A stretch of 21,088 bases of DNA from an uncultured Oscillospiraceae bacterium (GTDB lineage Bacteria > Bacillota > Clostridia > Oscillospirales > Oscillospiraceae), in assembly GCA_900763675.1 (NCBI GenBank), contig CAAFLE010000030.1, positions 1-21,088 of the forward strand, written 5' to 3'. The notes beneath the pieces are model-generated. The model saw only the letters and a program-made list of their open reading frames with translations. It did no database searches and was not told the origin of the DNA. This document shows, in pieces, positions 1-6,824 of this stretch; the first letter of the stretch is position 1; each line of letters opens with the position of its first letter. The position numbers and the translations under genes were made by a program.

Positions 1-27
1 AGTCAAAATCCTTGGGCAGGTTTGCGG

Positions 28-56
28 TTGACAAAACGCCGGACATGAAGTTTAAT
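28..56 (+). promoter_or_regulatory. Sigma-A-type promoter of the MarR regulator gene
   Basis: TTGACA at 28-33 and TTTAAT at 51-56 are separated by exactly 17 bases. Transcription would begin near position 63, giving a leader of about 30 bases before the regulator start codon. The word TGTTAAGC (66-73) lies just downstream and is a candidate operator. The promoter call rests on consensus match and spacing. Confidence 0.7.
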
Positions 57-65
57 GTACCTAAC

Positions 66-73
66 TGTTAAGC
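66..73 (+). promoter_or_regulatory. Candidate operator word TGTTAAGC, copy 1
   Basis: TGTTAAGC lies 9 bases after the -10 box of the MarR gene promoter. The same 8 bases occur 8 bases after the -10 box in front of the ABC transporter genes (675-682). A repressor bound here would sit over the transcription start of both units. It is not a long palindrome, so the full site may be wider. The link to the MarR protein is inference. Confidence 0.35.
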
Positions 74-93
74 AGCTAAATAATTGACGGTGA

Positions 94-612
94 ATGGCTT
101 CCATGAAGAAACTTGATGAAAAAACCTTTGATAATGCGCTCGCGGCGTTTGACGCCGGATACGATCTGACGTACCGCTACCACATCTCGCGCCACTGGTA
201 TGGGGAACACTTTATCTACCCTGCGGAGGCGCAGATCATTCAGGCGGTGGGAAAGAATCCCGGCACGACGTCCGTCCGTCTTTCCAGGGACAACCCCAAA
301 AGCCGGAGCGCCTATTCGCAGATTATCCGGAAGATGGAGAAAAAAGGTTATATCGAGCAGACGATCAACCGCGAGAACCGCCGCGAGCAGCTGCTGCATC
401 TGACGGCTTCGGGCGAAGAGCTTTTTACAGCGCACACGCAGGTGGAGCGATTCTATCTCAACCGCACGCTTGATATGCTCCGGGACTTTTCGAAGGAAGA
501 GGTTCTGACGTACATCCGCGTGCAGGAGAGGCTGAATCAATCGTTTGAGCTGGATGTTATCGACGGCGAACGGGCGATCGAGGAACATCAAAAAGACGGA
601 AAAAATACATAA
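94..612 (+). CDS. MarR-family transcriptional regulator
   Basis: A 172-residue cytoplasmic DNA-binding protein. The central part has the winged-helix pattern of MarR regulators: a helix-turn-helix stretch around residues 50-80 (GTTSVRLSRDNPKSRSAYSQ), a recognition helix ending in IIRKMEKKGYIEQ, then a wing containing NRENRREQLLHLTASGEELF, the usual MarR wing followed by 'LT..G'. The length is slightly above the typical 140-160 residues. The first ATG is used; a second in-frame ATG at 103 is equally possible because neither has a strong ribosome binding site. It is the first gene before the importer and catabolic genes and shares a promoter-proximal word with them, so it is probably their ligand-responsive regulator and perhaps self-regulating. 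Family confidence is high; the target genes and ligand are inferred. Confidence 0.85.
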   Translation: MASMKKLDEKTFDNALAAFDAGYDLTYRYHISRHWYGEHFIYPAEAQIIQAVGKNPGTTSVRLSRDNPKSRSAYSQIIRKMEKKGYIEQTINRENRREQLLHLTASGEELFTAHTQVERFYLNRTLDMLRDFSKEEVLTYIRVQERLNQSFELDVIDGERAIEEHQKDGKNT

Positions 613-660
613 TATCTTACCATATACATATAAAGCGGTCTTCTCTTTGGAGGGACCCTT

Positions 661-682
661 TATAATTCTTGCATTGTTAAGC
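661..682 (+). promoter_or_regulatory. Likely promoter -10 and operator region of the ABC transporter operon
   Basis: In the 105-base gap between the regulator and the permease, TATAAT (661-666) is a perfect -10 box. No good -35 box lies 16-18 bases upstream (the region reads gtcttctct), which suggests a weak or activated promoter. TGTTAAGC at 675-682 repeats the word found at 66-73 in nearly the same position relative to the -10 box. Confidence 0.45.
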
Positions 683-717
683 CCCTTTACAGATTTTGGG
701 CATTGCCCGGAGGAATT

Positions 718-1359
718 ATGCTGTCACGAGTTTTGGAATTGTATCTGACGCGGTCGGAGTTTTATCTTGGTCTGGTCGGTCAGCATCTGAAAATCGCAGG
801 AATCGCCATTGTGATCTCCATTGTCGTCGGCGTAGGGATCGGCGTTTTGATCTACATGGTCCCGAAGCTGGCGCCGGCGGTGACCGGCGTTATCAACGTG
901 GTCTACACCATCCCGTCCATTGCGCTGCTCGGATTTTTAATCCCTGTGACGGGCGTGGGCAACACCACGGCGATCATTGCGCTCACGACGTATGCGATGA
1001 TGCCCATGGTGCGCAATACCTACGCAGGACTCACGACCATTGATCCCTCGATCCGGCAGGCGGCGATCGGTATGGGAACGACCAAAATGCAGATGCTCTT
1101 CCGCATTGAGCTGCCGCTCGCATTCACGGTCATCCTCTCCGGCATGAGAAATATGGTGGTCATGACGGTATCCATGTGCGGCATTGCCTCGTTCATCGGC
1201 GCGGGCGGCATCGGCGTTGCCATCTACCGCGGCATCACGACGTACGACATGGCGATGACCGTATCCGGCAGCATTCTCATCGCCCTGCTCGCGCTCGTAC
1301 TGGACGGACTTTTCGGCATTCTTGAGAAAACCGTTAAAAAGAAATGGAGGCTCGGGTAA
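718..1359 (+). CDS. OpuB-type ABC transporter permease
   Basis: A 213-residue inner-membrane permease of the quaternary amine uptake family (glycine betaine, choline, carnitine; ProW/OpuBB/OpuBD-like). It begins MLSRVLELYL and has about five to six hydrophobic segments. The conserved cytoplasmic loop that contacts the ATPase is visible as 'DPSIRQAAIGMGTTKMQMLF', with the EAA-like 'AAIGMG...' core near residue 120. 'YTIPSIALLGFLIP' and 'GAGGIGVAIYRGI' are typical of the family. The ATG at 718 is preferred because GGAGG lies at 709-713; an upstream TTG at 703 lacks a site. It is followed immediately by the binding protein. Only one permease gene is present, whereas many Opu systems have two, so the channel is probably a homodimer. 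The ligand is not readable from sequence. Confidence 0.88.
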   Translation: MLSRVLELYLTRSEFYLGLVGQHLKIAGIAIVISIVVGVGIGVLIYMVPKLAPAVTGVINVVYTIPSIALLGFLIPVTGVGNTTAIIALTTYAMMPMVRNTYAGLTTIDPSIRQAAIGMGTTKMQMLFRIELPLAFTVILSGMRNMVVMTVSMCGIASFIGAGGIGVAIYRGITTYDMAMTVSGSILIALLALVLDGLFGILEKTVKKKWRLG

Positions 1360-2268
1360 ATGAAAGGGAGACTGTATCGTTGGGCAGCGCTTGTTCTTGC
1401 GCTTGCGCTCGCCGTAACGTGCTGCGGCTGCGGTGGAAAAAAAGACAGCGGAGTTATCCATGTGGCAACCAAACCCATGACGGAACAGTACATTCTCGGC
1501 GAGATGTTCCGCCTGCTCATTGAAGAGAACACGGATCTGACGGTGGAGCTTACAAAGGGCGTCGGCGGCGGCACCGCCAACATTCAGGCGGGGCTTCTGA
1601 CAGGAGATTTTGATCTGTACCCGGAATATACCTCAACGGGATGGCTCCACGTTCTCAAGGAGACGGAGATCCCGGACAACGAAACGCTCTACAAGGAGCT
1701 GTGCGAGCAATATAAGGAAAAATACAATCTTGAATGGCTGGGGCTTTACGGCTTCAACAATACGTTCGGTCTGCTCGTCGATTCGGACAGCGCCAAAGAA
1801 TACGATCTTAAAACGTATTCCGATCTTGCAAGAGCGTCCGGCAATCTCATTTTCGGCGCGGGCTATGACTACTACGAACGCGAGGACGGCTATACCGCGC
1901 TCTGCGCCGCTTACGGCATGGACTTCAAGGAACACAAGGACATGGACAGCGGTTTGAAGTATACGGCGCTCGCCGAGCGGGACGTTAACGTCATTACCGT
2001 GTACACGACCGACGCGCAGGTCAGCATCGCCGACGCTGTTCTGCTGGAGGATGACCAGCATTTCTTCGTGGACTATTTCTGCGGAACGGTCGTGCGCGGC
2101 GAGGTTCTCGAGGCGCATCCGGAGCTGCGCGAAACGCTTTGCAAGCTGAACGGGCGGATCTCCAACGACGAAATGGCGGAAATGAATTACCGTCTGGAAG
2201 TAAATCACGAGGATGAAGCCGTGATCGCAAAGGAGTTTCTGGTCGGCAAGGGTCTCATCGCCGGCTGA
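1360..2268 (+). CDS. OpuBC/EgtU-like substrate-binding lipoprotein
   Basis: A 302-residue extracytoplasmic solute-binding protein of the glycine betaine/OpuAC fold. Residues 1-24 form a lipoprotein-type signal peptide: a KGR-containing N-terminus, a hydrophobic core, then a cysteine cluster (TCCGCG) from which the lipidated cysteine is taken; the lipobox is imperfect. The mature part has the family features 'VATKPMTEQYILGEMF', 'GVGGGTANIQAGLLTGDFD' and 'LYPEYTSTGW', which build the ligand pocket of OpuBC-like proteins. It starts directly after the permease stop codon, with GGAGG at 1346-1350. In this family known ligands include choline, betaines, carnitine and, for EgtU, ergothioneine; I cannot choose among them here. 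Confidence 0.88.
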   Translation: MKGRLYRWAALVLALALAVTCCGCGGKKDSGVIHVATKPMTEQYILGEMFRLLIEENTDLTVELTKGVGGGTANIQAGLLTGDFDLYPEYTSTGWLHVLKETEIPDNETLYKELCEQYKEKYNLEWLGLYGFNNTFGLLVDSDSAKEYDLKTYSDLARASGNLIFGAGYDYYEREDGYTALCAAYGMDFKEHKDMDSGLKYTALAERDVNVITVYTTDAQVSIADAVLLEDDQHFFVDYFCGTVVRGEVLEAHPELRETLCKLNGRISNDEMAEMNYRLEVNHEDEAVIAKEFLVGKGLIAG

Positions 2269-2282
2269 CAGGAGAGACGACA

Positions 2283-3017
2283 GTGAACGAAGGCATTATC
2301 CGGTTTGAACACGTTTCCAAGTTTTACGGGGAAAAGATCGCGCTCAACGACGTCAGCTTTGAAATCCAGCAGGGCGAGTTTGTCTCCATCATCGGCTCCT
2401 CCGGGTGCGGCAAAACGACGCTGCTGCGGCTGATCAACGCGCTGAACACCCCGGACAAGGGAAAAATCTATATCTACGGGAAAGACATCTCTACGGTCAA
2501 CCAGGTGGAGCTGCGGCGCAGCATCGGCTACGCCATTCAGGAGGTCGGTCTTTTCCCGCATATGACCGTGAAAAACAACATCGAATACCTCCCGCACATT
2601 CTCGGAAAGAAGCGCTGCGCGGGCATGGACCTCCCTTCGACGGAGCGGCTGATGGAGATCACCGGGCTGGAGCCGTCGCTGGCGGGACGCTATCCGGCGG
2701 AGCTGTCCGGCGGACAGCGGCAGCGCGTCGGTCTGGCGCGTGCGCTCGCGGCAAACCCGAAAATTTTGCTGATGGACGAAGCGTTCGCCTCCGTGGACGA
2801 GATCACGCGGCGCAAATTGCAGGAAGAAATTCAGGAAATCCACAAAACCCTCGGCATCACCATCGTTTTCGTAACGCACAGCATTAAGGAGGCGCTGATT
2901 TTGTCCGACCGGCTGTTCGTTTTGCAGGACGGAAATATGCTGCAGGACGGCACGCCGGAGGAAGTATGCCGGCATCCGGCAACGGAGTTTGTCGCCGAGC
3001 TTTGCAGCCAGAAATAG
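2283..3017 (+). CDS. OpuBA/OpuCA-like ABC transporter ATPase
   Basis: A 244-residue ATP-binding subunit that powers the preceding permease. Visible motifs are the Walker A (GSSGCGKTT), the Q-loop (YAIQEVGLFPHMT), the ABC signature (LSGGQRQR), the Walker B (ILLMDEAF, where the family usually has DEPF) and the switch histidine (VTHS). The protein ends soon after the ATPase domain and lacks the C-terminal CBS domains that sense ionic strength in osmoprotective OpuA/OpuC systems, so a nutritional rather than osmotic role is more likely. The start is GTG, supported by GGAGAG at 2271-2276. It lies 14 bases after the binding protein in the same operon. Confidence 0.9.
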   Translation: MNEGIIRFEHVSKFYGEKIALNDVSFEIQQGEFVSIIGSSGCGKTTLLRLINALNTPDKGKIYIYGKDISTVNQVELRRSIGYAIQEVGLFPHMTVKNNIEYLPHILGKKRCAGMDLPSTERLMEITGLEPSLAGRYPAELSGGQRQRVGLARALAANPKILLMDEAFASVDEITRRKLQEEIQEIHKTLGITIVFVTHSIKEALILSDRLFVLQDGNMLQDGTPEEVCRHPATEFVAELCSQK

Positions 3018-3027
3018 GAGGAAAACC

Positions 3028-4200
3028 ATGAAAATCACGCAGATCGACGCCATCGTGCTGGACACCTCCTTGGATCGACGCCCGATTCTTGCGCGGGTAA
3101 CGACGGACACCGGCGTCTATGGCTACGGTGAGGCCTCCGTTGGCTTCTGCGCCGGCGCACCGGCGGCGCAGGCGATGATCCTCGAAATGGGGAAATACGT
3201 CCTTGGCATGAACCCTCTTTACCATGAGAAAATCTGGTCCACGATGTACGACAACTCCTTCTGGGCGTCCGGCGGCGGCGTGATCTGCTATGCCGCCATG
3301 AGCGCCATCGACATGGCTCTCTGGGACATCAAGGGCAAGACCTACGGCGTTCCGCTTTACGAGCTGCTCGGCGGCAAATGCCGGGACAAGCTGCGCTGCT
3401 ATGCCAGCCAGCTCCAGCACGGCTGGCGCGAGGACGATTTTGTGGACTTTGGCAAAACAGAGGACTACGTGGAGGTAGCAAAGCAGGTCGTGGACGACGG
3501 CTACAACGCCCTCAAGTACAACTTCCTTGTGTACGACCGCGACGGCAAATGGACGGGCATTCTCAACGGTCCACAGGAGCATTGGGTCATTGAAATGATC
3601 GAGGAGCGCGTCGCCGCCGTGCGCGAAGCCGTCGGCAAGGACGTGGACATCCTCCTGGAAAACCACAGCTACTCCGATTTCGTCAGCGCCGAGCAGATCG
3701 CCCGCGCCGTAGAAAAATACAACATCTTCTTTATGGAGGAAGCCGGCACGCCCATGAACGTTGAGGCGCTCAGCGAGCTGCAAAAGCGCATCTCCATCCC
3801 GCTTGCGGGCGGCGAGCGCGTCTACGGCAAGTACGATTTCAACCGGTATTTCAAAGCCGGCGCCATGCGTGTTGCACAGCCCGATCTCGGCACGTGCGGC
3901 GGCATTACCGAGGGAAAGAAAATCTGCGATCTTGCCAGCGCTTACGATATTTCCGTACAGACGCACGTCTGCGGCAGCCCCATCGCGACGACGGCGTCGC
4001 TCCACATGGAGGCGGCGATCCCCAATTTCGTCATCCGCGAATGGCACGTGCAGAACCGCTTCCCATCGTTCAGGCTTTTCCAGAAATACGATTATTCCCC
4101 GGTGAACGGCTATTGTCCCGTCCCGGAGCTGCCCGGCATCGGGCAGGAGCTGTCGGACTATGCGCTCGCCCACTGCGACGCCAAAACGATCCGGCTGTAA
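3028..4200 (+). CDS. Enolase-superfamily dehydratase (mandelate racemase subgroup, galactonate-dehydratase-like)
   Basis: A 390-residue protein with the two enolase-superfamily domains: an N-terminal capping domain (about 1-120) and a TIM barrel. The candidate active site can be read off: Lys163 (ALKYN), Glu211 and His213 (LLENH), Glu237 (FFMEE), Glu263 (AGGER), Asp286 (QPD) and His313 (QTHVCGSP). The metal ligands are 26 and 26 residues apart and the last is 50 residues before the catalytic His, the spacing I recall for galactonate dehydratase (GalD). The first ligand is Glu rather than the usual Asp. This set suggests Mg-dependent dehydration of a sugar acid or other alpha-hydroxy acid. The ATG at 3028 is chosen for AGGAGG at 3016-3021; earlier in-frame starts lie inside the ATPase gene. 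The substrate is unknown. Confidence 0.85.
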   Translation: MKITQIDAIVLDTSLDRRPILARVTTDTGVYGYGEASVGFCAGAPAAQAMILEMGKYVLGMNPLYHEKIWSTMYDNSFWASGGGVICYAAMSAIDMALWDIKGKTYGVPLYELLGGKCRDKLRCYASQLQHGWREDDFVDFGKTEDYVEVAKQVVDDGYNALKYNFLVYDRDGKWTGILNGPQEHWVIEMIEERVAAVREAVGKDVDILLENHSYSDFVSAEQIARAVEKYNIFFMEEAGTPMNVEALSELQKRISIPLAGGERVYGKYDFNRYFKAGAMRVAQPDLGTCGGITEGKKICDLASAYDISVQTHVCGSPIATTASLHMEAAIPNFVIREWHVQNRFPSFRLFQKYDYSPVNGYCPVPELPGIGQELSDYALAHCDAKTIRL

Positions 4201-4213
4201 CCACTTTTTCGAA

Positions 4214-4240
4214 TTAATCAGACCGTGCACATCTGATTAA
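4214..4240. repeat. Inverted repeat between dehydratase and MFS genes
   Basis: TTAATCAGA (4214-4222) and its exact complement TCTGATTAA (4232-4240) flank a 9-base spacer. No T-run follows on the + strand, so it is a poor intrinsic terminator. It could be an operator or an RNA processing hairpin within the operon. Confidence 0.45.
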
Positions 4241-4262
4241 ATAAACAAACGGAGGGAACCCC

Positions 4263-5516
4263 ATGAAGAAAAAATTCAGCAAACGCGGGCTTGCGCAGTT
4301 TGCCATCTGCTGCTTTGGCGGCAACATTGGCTACGGCGTCTATATGCTCAGAAACACCTTCTATGATGCCTTCCTGACGGGCTTCGGCATCAACAACGAG
4401 CAGTTTGCCACGCTGGTCAGCATCTACGCGTCCGTCGCCATGTTTACCTACTTCCTCGGCGGCATCCTGTGCGACAAGATGTCCGCAAGAGGTCTGGTTG
4501 CTCTGTCCATGGTCGTCAACGGCGTCTGCACCATTTACCTCGGCACCTATCCGTCCTACGGCGTACTGAAAGTCGTATACGCCATTATGGGTCTCTGCGC
4601 CACGTTCACGTTCTGGGCGCCGCTGCAGAAGGTCACCCGTCAGATGGGTCGCAACATCGGCGGTGAAGGCAAAGCGTTCGGCGGCGTAGAGGGCGGCCGT
4701 GCCTTTGCGGAAATGATCATCGGCTCGATCTGCGTTGCGGTTGGCGCGAACATCGCGACCGCCACGAAGGGTCTTACGTTCTCCCTGACGCTCTGCGGCG
4801 GCGTGCTGACCGTATGCGGCGTCGCCGCGTGGTTCGCCTTCAAGGAAGACGACGTGGAAGACGAGGAAAGCGGAGAGAAGTACAGCTGGAAGATCCTTCT
4901 CGAGTGCCTGAAGAACCCCTGCATTTGGGTGCAGGCTTTCGCGGTCCTCGGCGCTTACGCCGTCACGTCCTCTCTCGGCGGCTACACCTCCAAGATGGCT
5001 ACCGTCGGCTTTGGCGCTACGGCTGCCACCGCGTCCCTCATCGGTATGTTCAACAGCTATACCAAGCCCATCGGCGCCATCGGCGGCGGCTTTGTTGCCG
5101 ATAAGATCGGCCGCTCCAAGACCATGATCGTCGGCGCTGCCGGTATGGGTCTCGGCGCTCTCGCCGTTGTGCTGCTGCCGAAGAATTCCGGCTCGCTCGT
5201 CATGTTCACGATTATCTACGCGATCATCATCATCTTTGTCGGCATCGTCCGCGGCTCTTACTACTCCCCGCTGAGCGAGGGCGGCGTCCCCATGACCTAC
5301 ATGGGCACCGCTGTCGGTATCGTTGCCACCGTCGGCTACCTGCCCGACGTGTTCCTGTCCCGTATCCTCGGCCGCATTCTCGACAGCTATGAAGGCGTTG
5401 ACGCGCTCAACCGCATTATGTACATTCTCGCCGGCTGCGCCGCGTTCTGCATCCTCATGTGCCTCCTGTTCCAGTATATAGCGAAAAAGCAGGCGAAGAA
5501 AGAAGTCGCTGCCTAA
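4263..5516 (+). CDS. Major facilitator superfamily transporter
   Basis: A 417-residue integral membrane protein with about 12 hydrophobic segments in two halves, split by a charged loop around residues 198-210 (FKEDDVEDEESGEKYSW). The first cytoplasmic loop carries the MFS motif A-like 'GGILCDKMSARGL' and the second half repeats it as 'GGGFVADKIGRSK'. 'GGVEGGRAFAEM' in the fifth segment resembles organic-anion and sugar-phosphate porters. The ribosome binding site is GGAGGG at 4251-4256. It lies 62 bases after the dehydratase gene, so it probably moves the dehydratase substrate or product, or exports an end product. The substrate cannot be assigned. Confidence 0.85.
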   Translation: MKKKFSKRGLAQFAICCFGGNIGYGVYMLRNTFYDAFLTGFGINNEQFATLVSIYASVAMFTYFLGGILCDKMSARGLVALSMVVNGVCTIYLGTYPSYGVLKVVYAIMGLCATFTFWAPLQKVTRQMGRNIGGEGKAFGGVEGGRAFAEMIIGSICVAVGANIATATKGLTFSLTLCGGVLTVCGVAAWFAFKEDDVEDEESGEKYSWKILLECLKNPCIWVQAFAVLGAYAVTSSLGGYTSKMATVGFGATAATASLIGMFNSYTKPIGAIGGGFVADKIGRSKTMIVGAAGMGLGALAVVLLPKNSGSLVMFTIIYAIIIIFVGIVRGSYYSPLSEGGVPMTYMGTAVGIVATVGYLPDVFLSRILGRILDSYEGVDALNRIMYILAGCAAFCILMCLLFQYIAKKQAKKEVAA

Positions 5517-5530
5517 ACCCGGCGCGGACA

Positions 5531-5567
5531 AAGTCCCCAATCCGTCGATCGGGTTGGGGACTTCTTT
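5531..5567 (+). terminator. Hairpin terminator or attenuator after the MFS gene
   Basis: AAGTCCCCAA (5531-5540) pairs perfectly with TTGGGGACTT (5554-5563); CCG and CGG inside extend the stem to about 14 pairs. The following T-run is short (CTTT), so termination may be partial. No convincing promoter is visible before the next gene at 5630, so the hairpin may set the ratio between upstream transport genes and downstream enzymes. Confidence 0.65.
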
Positions 5568-5629
5568 AAAAGCAGCCATTCGGGCGGAAGCCCTGCCGCC
5601 CCGCATAACAATGGCAGAAGGAGATAACT

Positions 5630-6811
5630 ATGCATTACGATTTTGATACGGTCATTGACCGCAGCGGAACCTATAGCGACAAATGGGACTATCTGAAGCG
5701 GTACTACGGCGAGGACGGTATGCTGGGACTGTGGGTCGCCGATATGGACTTCGCCTGCCCGCCCTGCGTGGTAGACGCCGTGGTGAAACGCGCCGGTCAC
5801 CCGATCTACGGCTATACCGAAATTGACGAGAACAACTCCTTTTATGACGGCATGATCTCGTGGTATGAGCGCCGCCATAACTATCACATAGAAAAGGACT
5901 GGATCATTTTTGCCTCCGGCGTCATCCCCGCAATTAACTACGCCATCCAGGCGTTTTCCGACGAGGGAGACAAGATTGTCATTCAGGAGCCGGTCTATCA
6001 TCCGTTCAAAAACAGCATTCTCTCGAATCGCCGCGTGCCGCTCATCAACGAGCTGAAGTATGACGGCGAGAAATACGTCATGGATCTGGAAGATCTTGAA
6101 CGCAAGATCGACGAAAAAACGAAGATTCTCATCCTGTGCAGCCCGCACAACCCGGTGGGCAGAGTCTGGACCCGCGAAGAGCTGACGGCGATCGGCGAGC
6201 TGGCGCTCCGGCGCAATCTGCTCGTCATTGCCGACGAGATCCACGGCGATCTCGTGCTGGGCGAAAACGAGCATATCTGCTTTCCCTCCATCTCCGAAGA
6301 ATTCTCGAACCACACCATCCTCTGCAACGCGCCGACCAAAACGTTCAACTTCCCCGGGCTTCAGGGATGCAGCATCATCATTCCCAACGCGGACATCCGC
6401 GCCAAATACGAAGCCTATCTTGAGCGCTTTCATCTGCAGGGACCGACCCCGATCTGGATGGCGGCGACGGAAGCGGCCTACCTCGGCGGCGAAGCGTGGC
6501 TCGAAGAGCTGCTGGAGTATCTGCGCGGCAACGTTGCCTTCCTTGACGAGTTTTTGAAAAAGGAACTGCCGCAGGCGCGGCTCATCCCGCCGGACGGCAC
6601 ATATATGTGCTGGGTGGATTTCCGCGGCACCGGACTTACGCCGGACGAGATCAACGACCGGATCATCAAAAAAGCAAAGGTTGCGTTCAACGACGGCGCC
6701 ATGTTCGGTGAAAGCGGCGCAGGGTTCCAGCGCGTGAACGTCGCCTGCCCGCGCTCGATCCTCCGGGAGGCGTTTGAGCGCATAGCGGCGGCATTCAAAG
6801 AAACAAAATAA
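5630..6811 (+). CDS. PatB/MalY-type pyridoxal-phosphate enzyme (C-S lyase or aminotransferase)
   Basis: A 393-residue fold-type I PLP enzyme. The N-terminus (DFDTVIDRSGTYSDKWD...) and 'LWVADMDFACPP' are characteristic of the PatB/MalY branch of class I/II aminotransferases, whose studied members cleave cystathionine or cysteine conjugates. Visible active-site residues are Asn174 (SPHNPVG), Asp202 (ADEIHGD), the PLP-binding Lys237 (NAPTKTFN) and an Arg in the C-terminal 'GFQRVNVACPR' that binds the substrate carboxylate. A clear AAGGAG at 5618-5623 supports the start. It follows a hairpin and is 13 bases from the next gene. Cystathionine beta-lyase activity is the usual label, but the neighbours do not point to methionine synthesis; cleavage of a thioether or transamination of a pathway intermediate is equally possible. 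Confidence 0.82.
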   Translation: MHYDFDTVIDRSGTYSDKWDYLKRYYGEDGMLGLWVADMDFACPPCVVDAVVKRAGHPIYGYTEIDENNSFYDGMISWYERRHNYHIEKDWIIFASGVIPAINYAIQAFSDEGDKIVIQEPVYHPFKNSILSNRRVPLINELKYDGEKYVMDLEDLERKIDEKTKILILCSPHNPVGRVWTREELTAIGELALRRNLLVIADEIHGDLVLGENEHICFPSISEEFSNHTILCNAPTKTFNFPGLQGCSIIIPNADIRAKYEAYLERFHLQGPTPIWMAATEAAYLGGEAWLEELLEYLRGNVAFLDEFLKKELPQARLIPPDGTYMCWVDFRGTGLTPDEINDRIIKKAKVAFNDGAMFGESGAGFQRVNVACPRSILREAFERIAAAFKETK

Positions 6812-6824
6812 ACGAGGTTATGGC

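Noticed and set aside
3028..4200. Hydroxyproline-betaine epimerase, because of the neighbouring betaine-type importer
   Set aside because: The residues seen (E-x-H on the third strand, His-Asp pair, no KxK) fit a dehydratase of the mandelate racemase subgroup better than a two-lysine epimerase.
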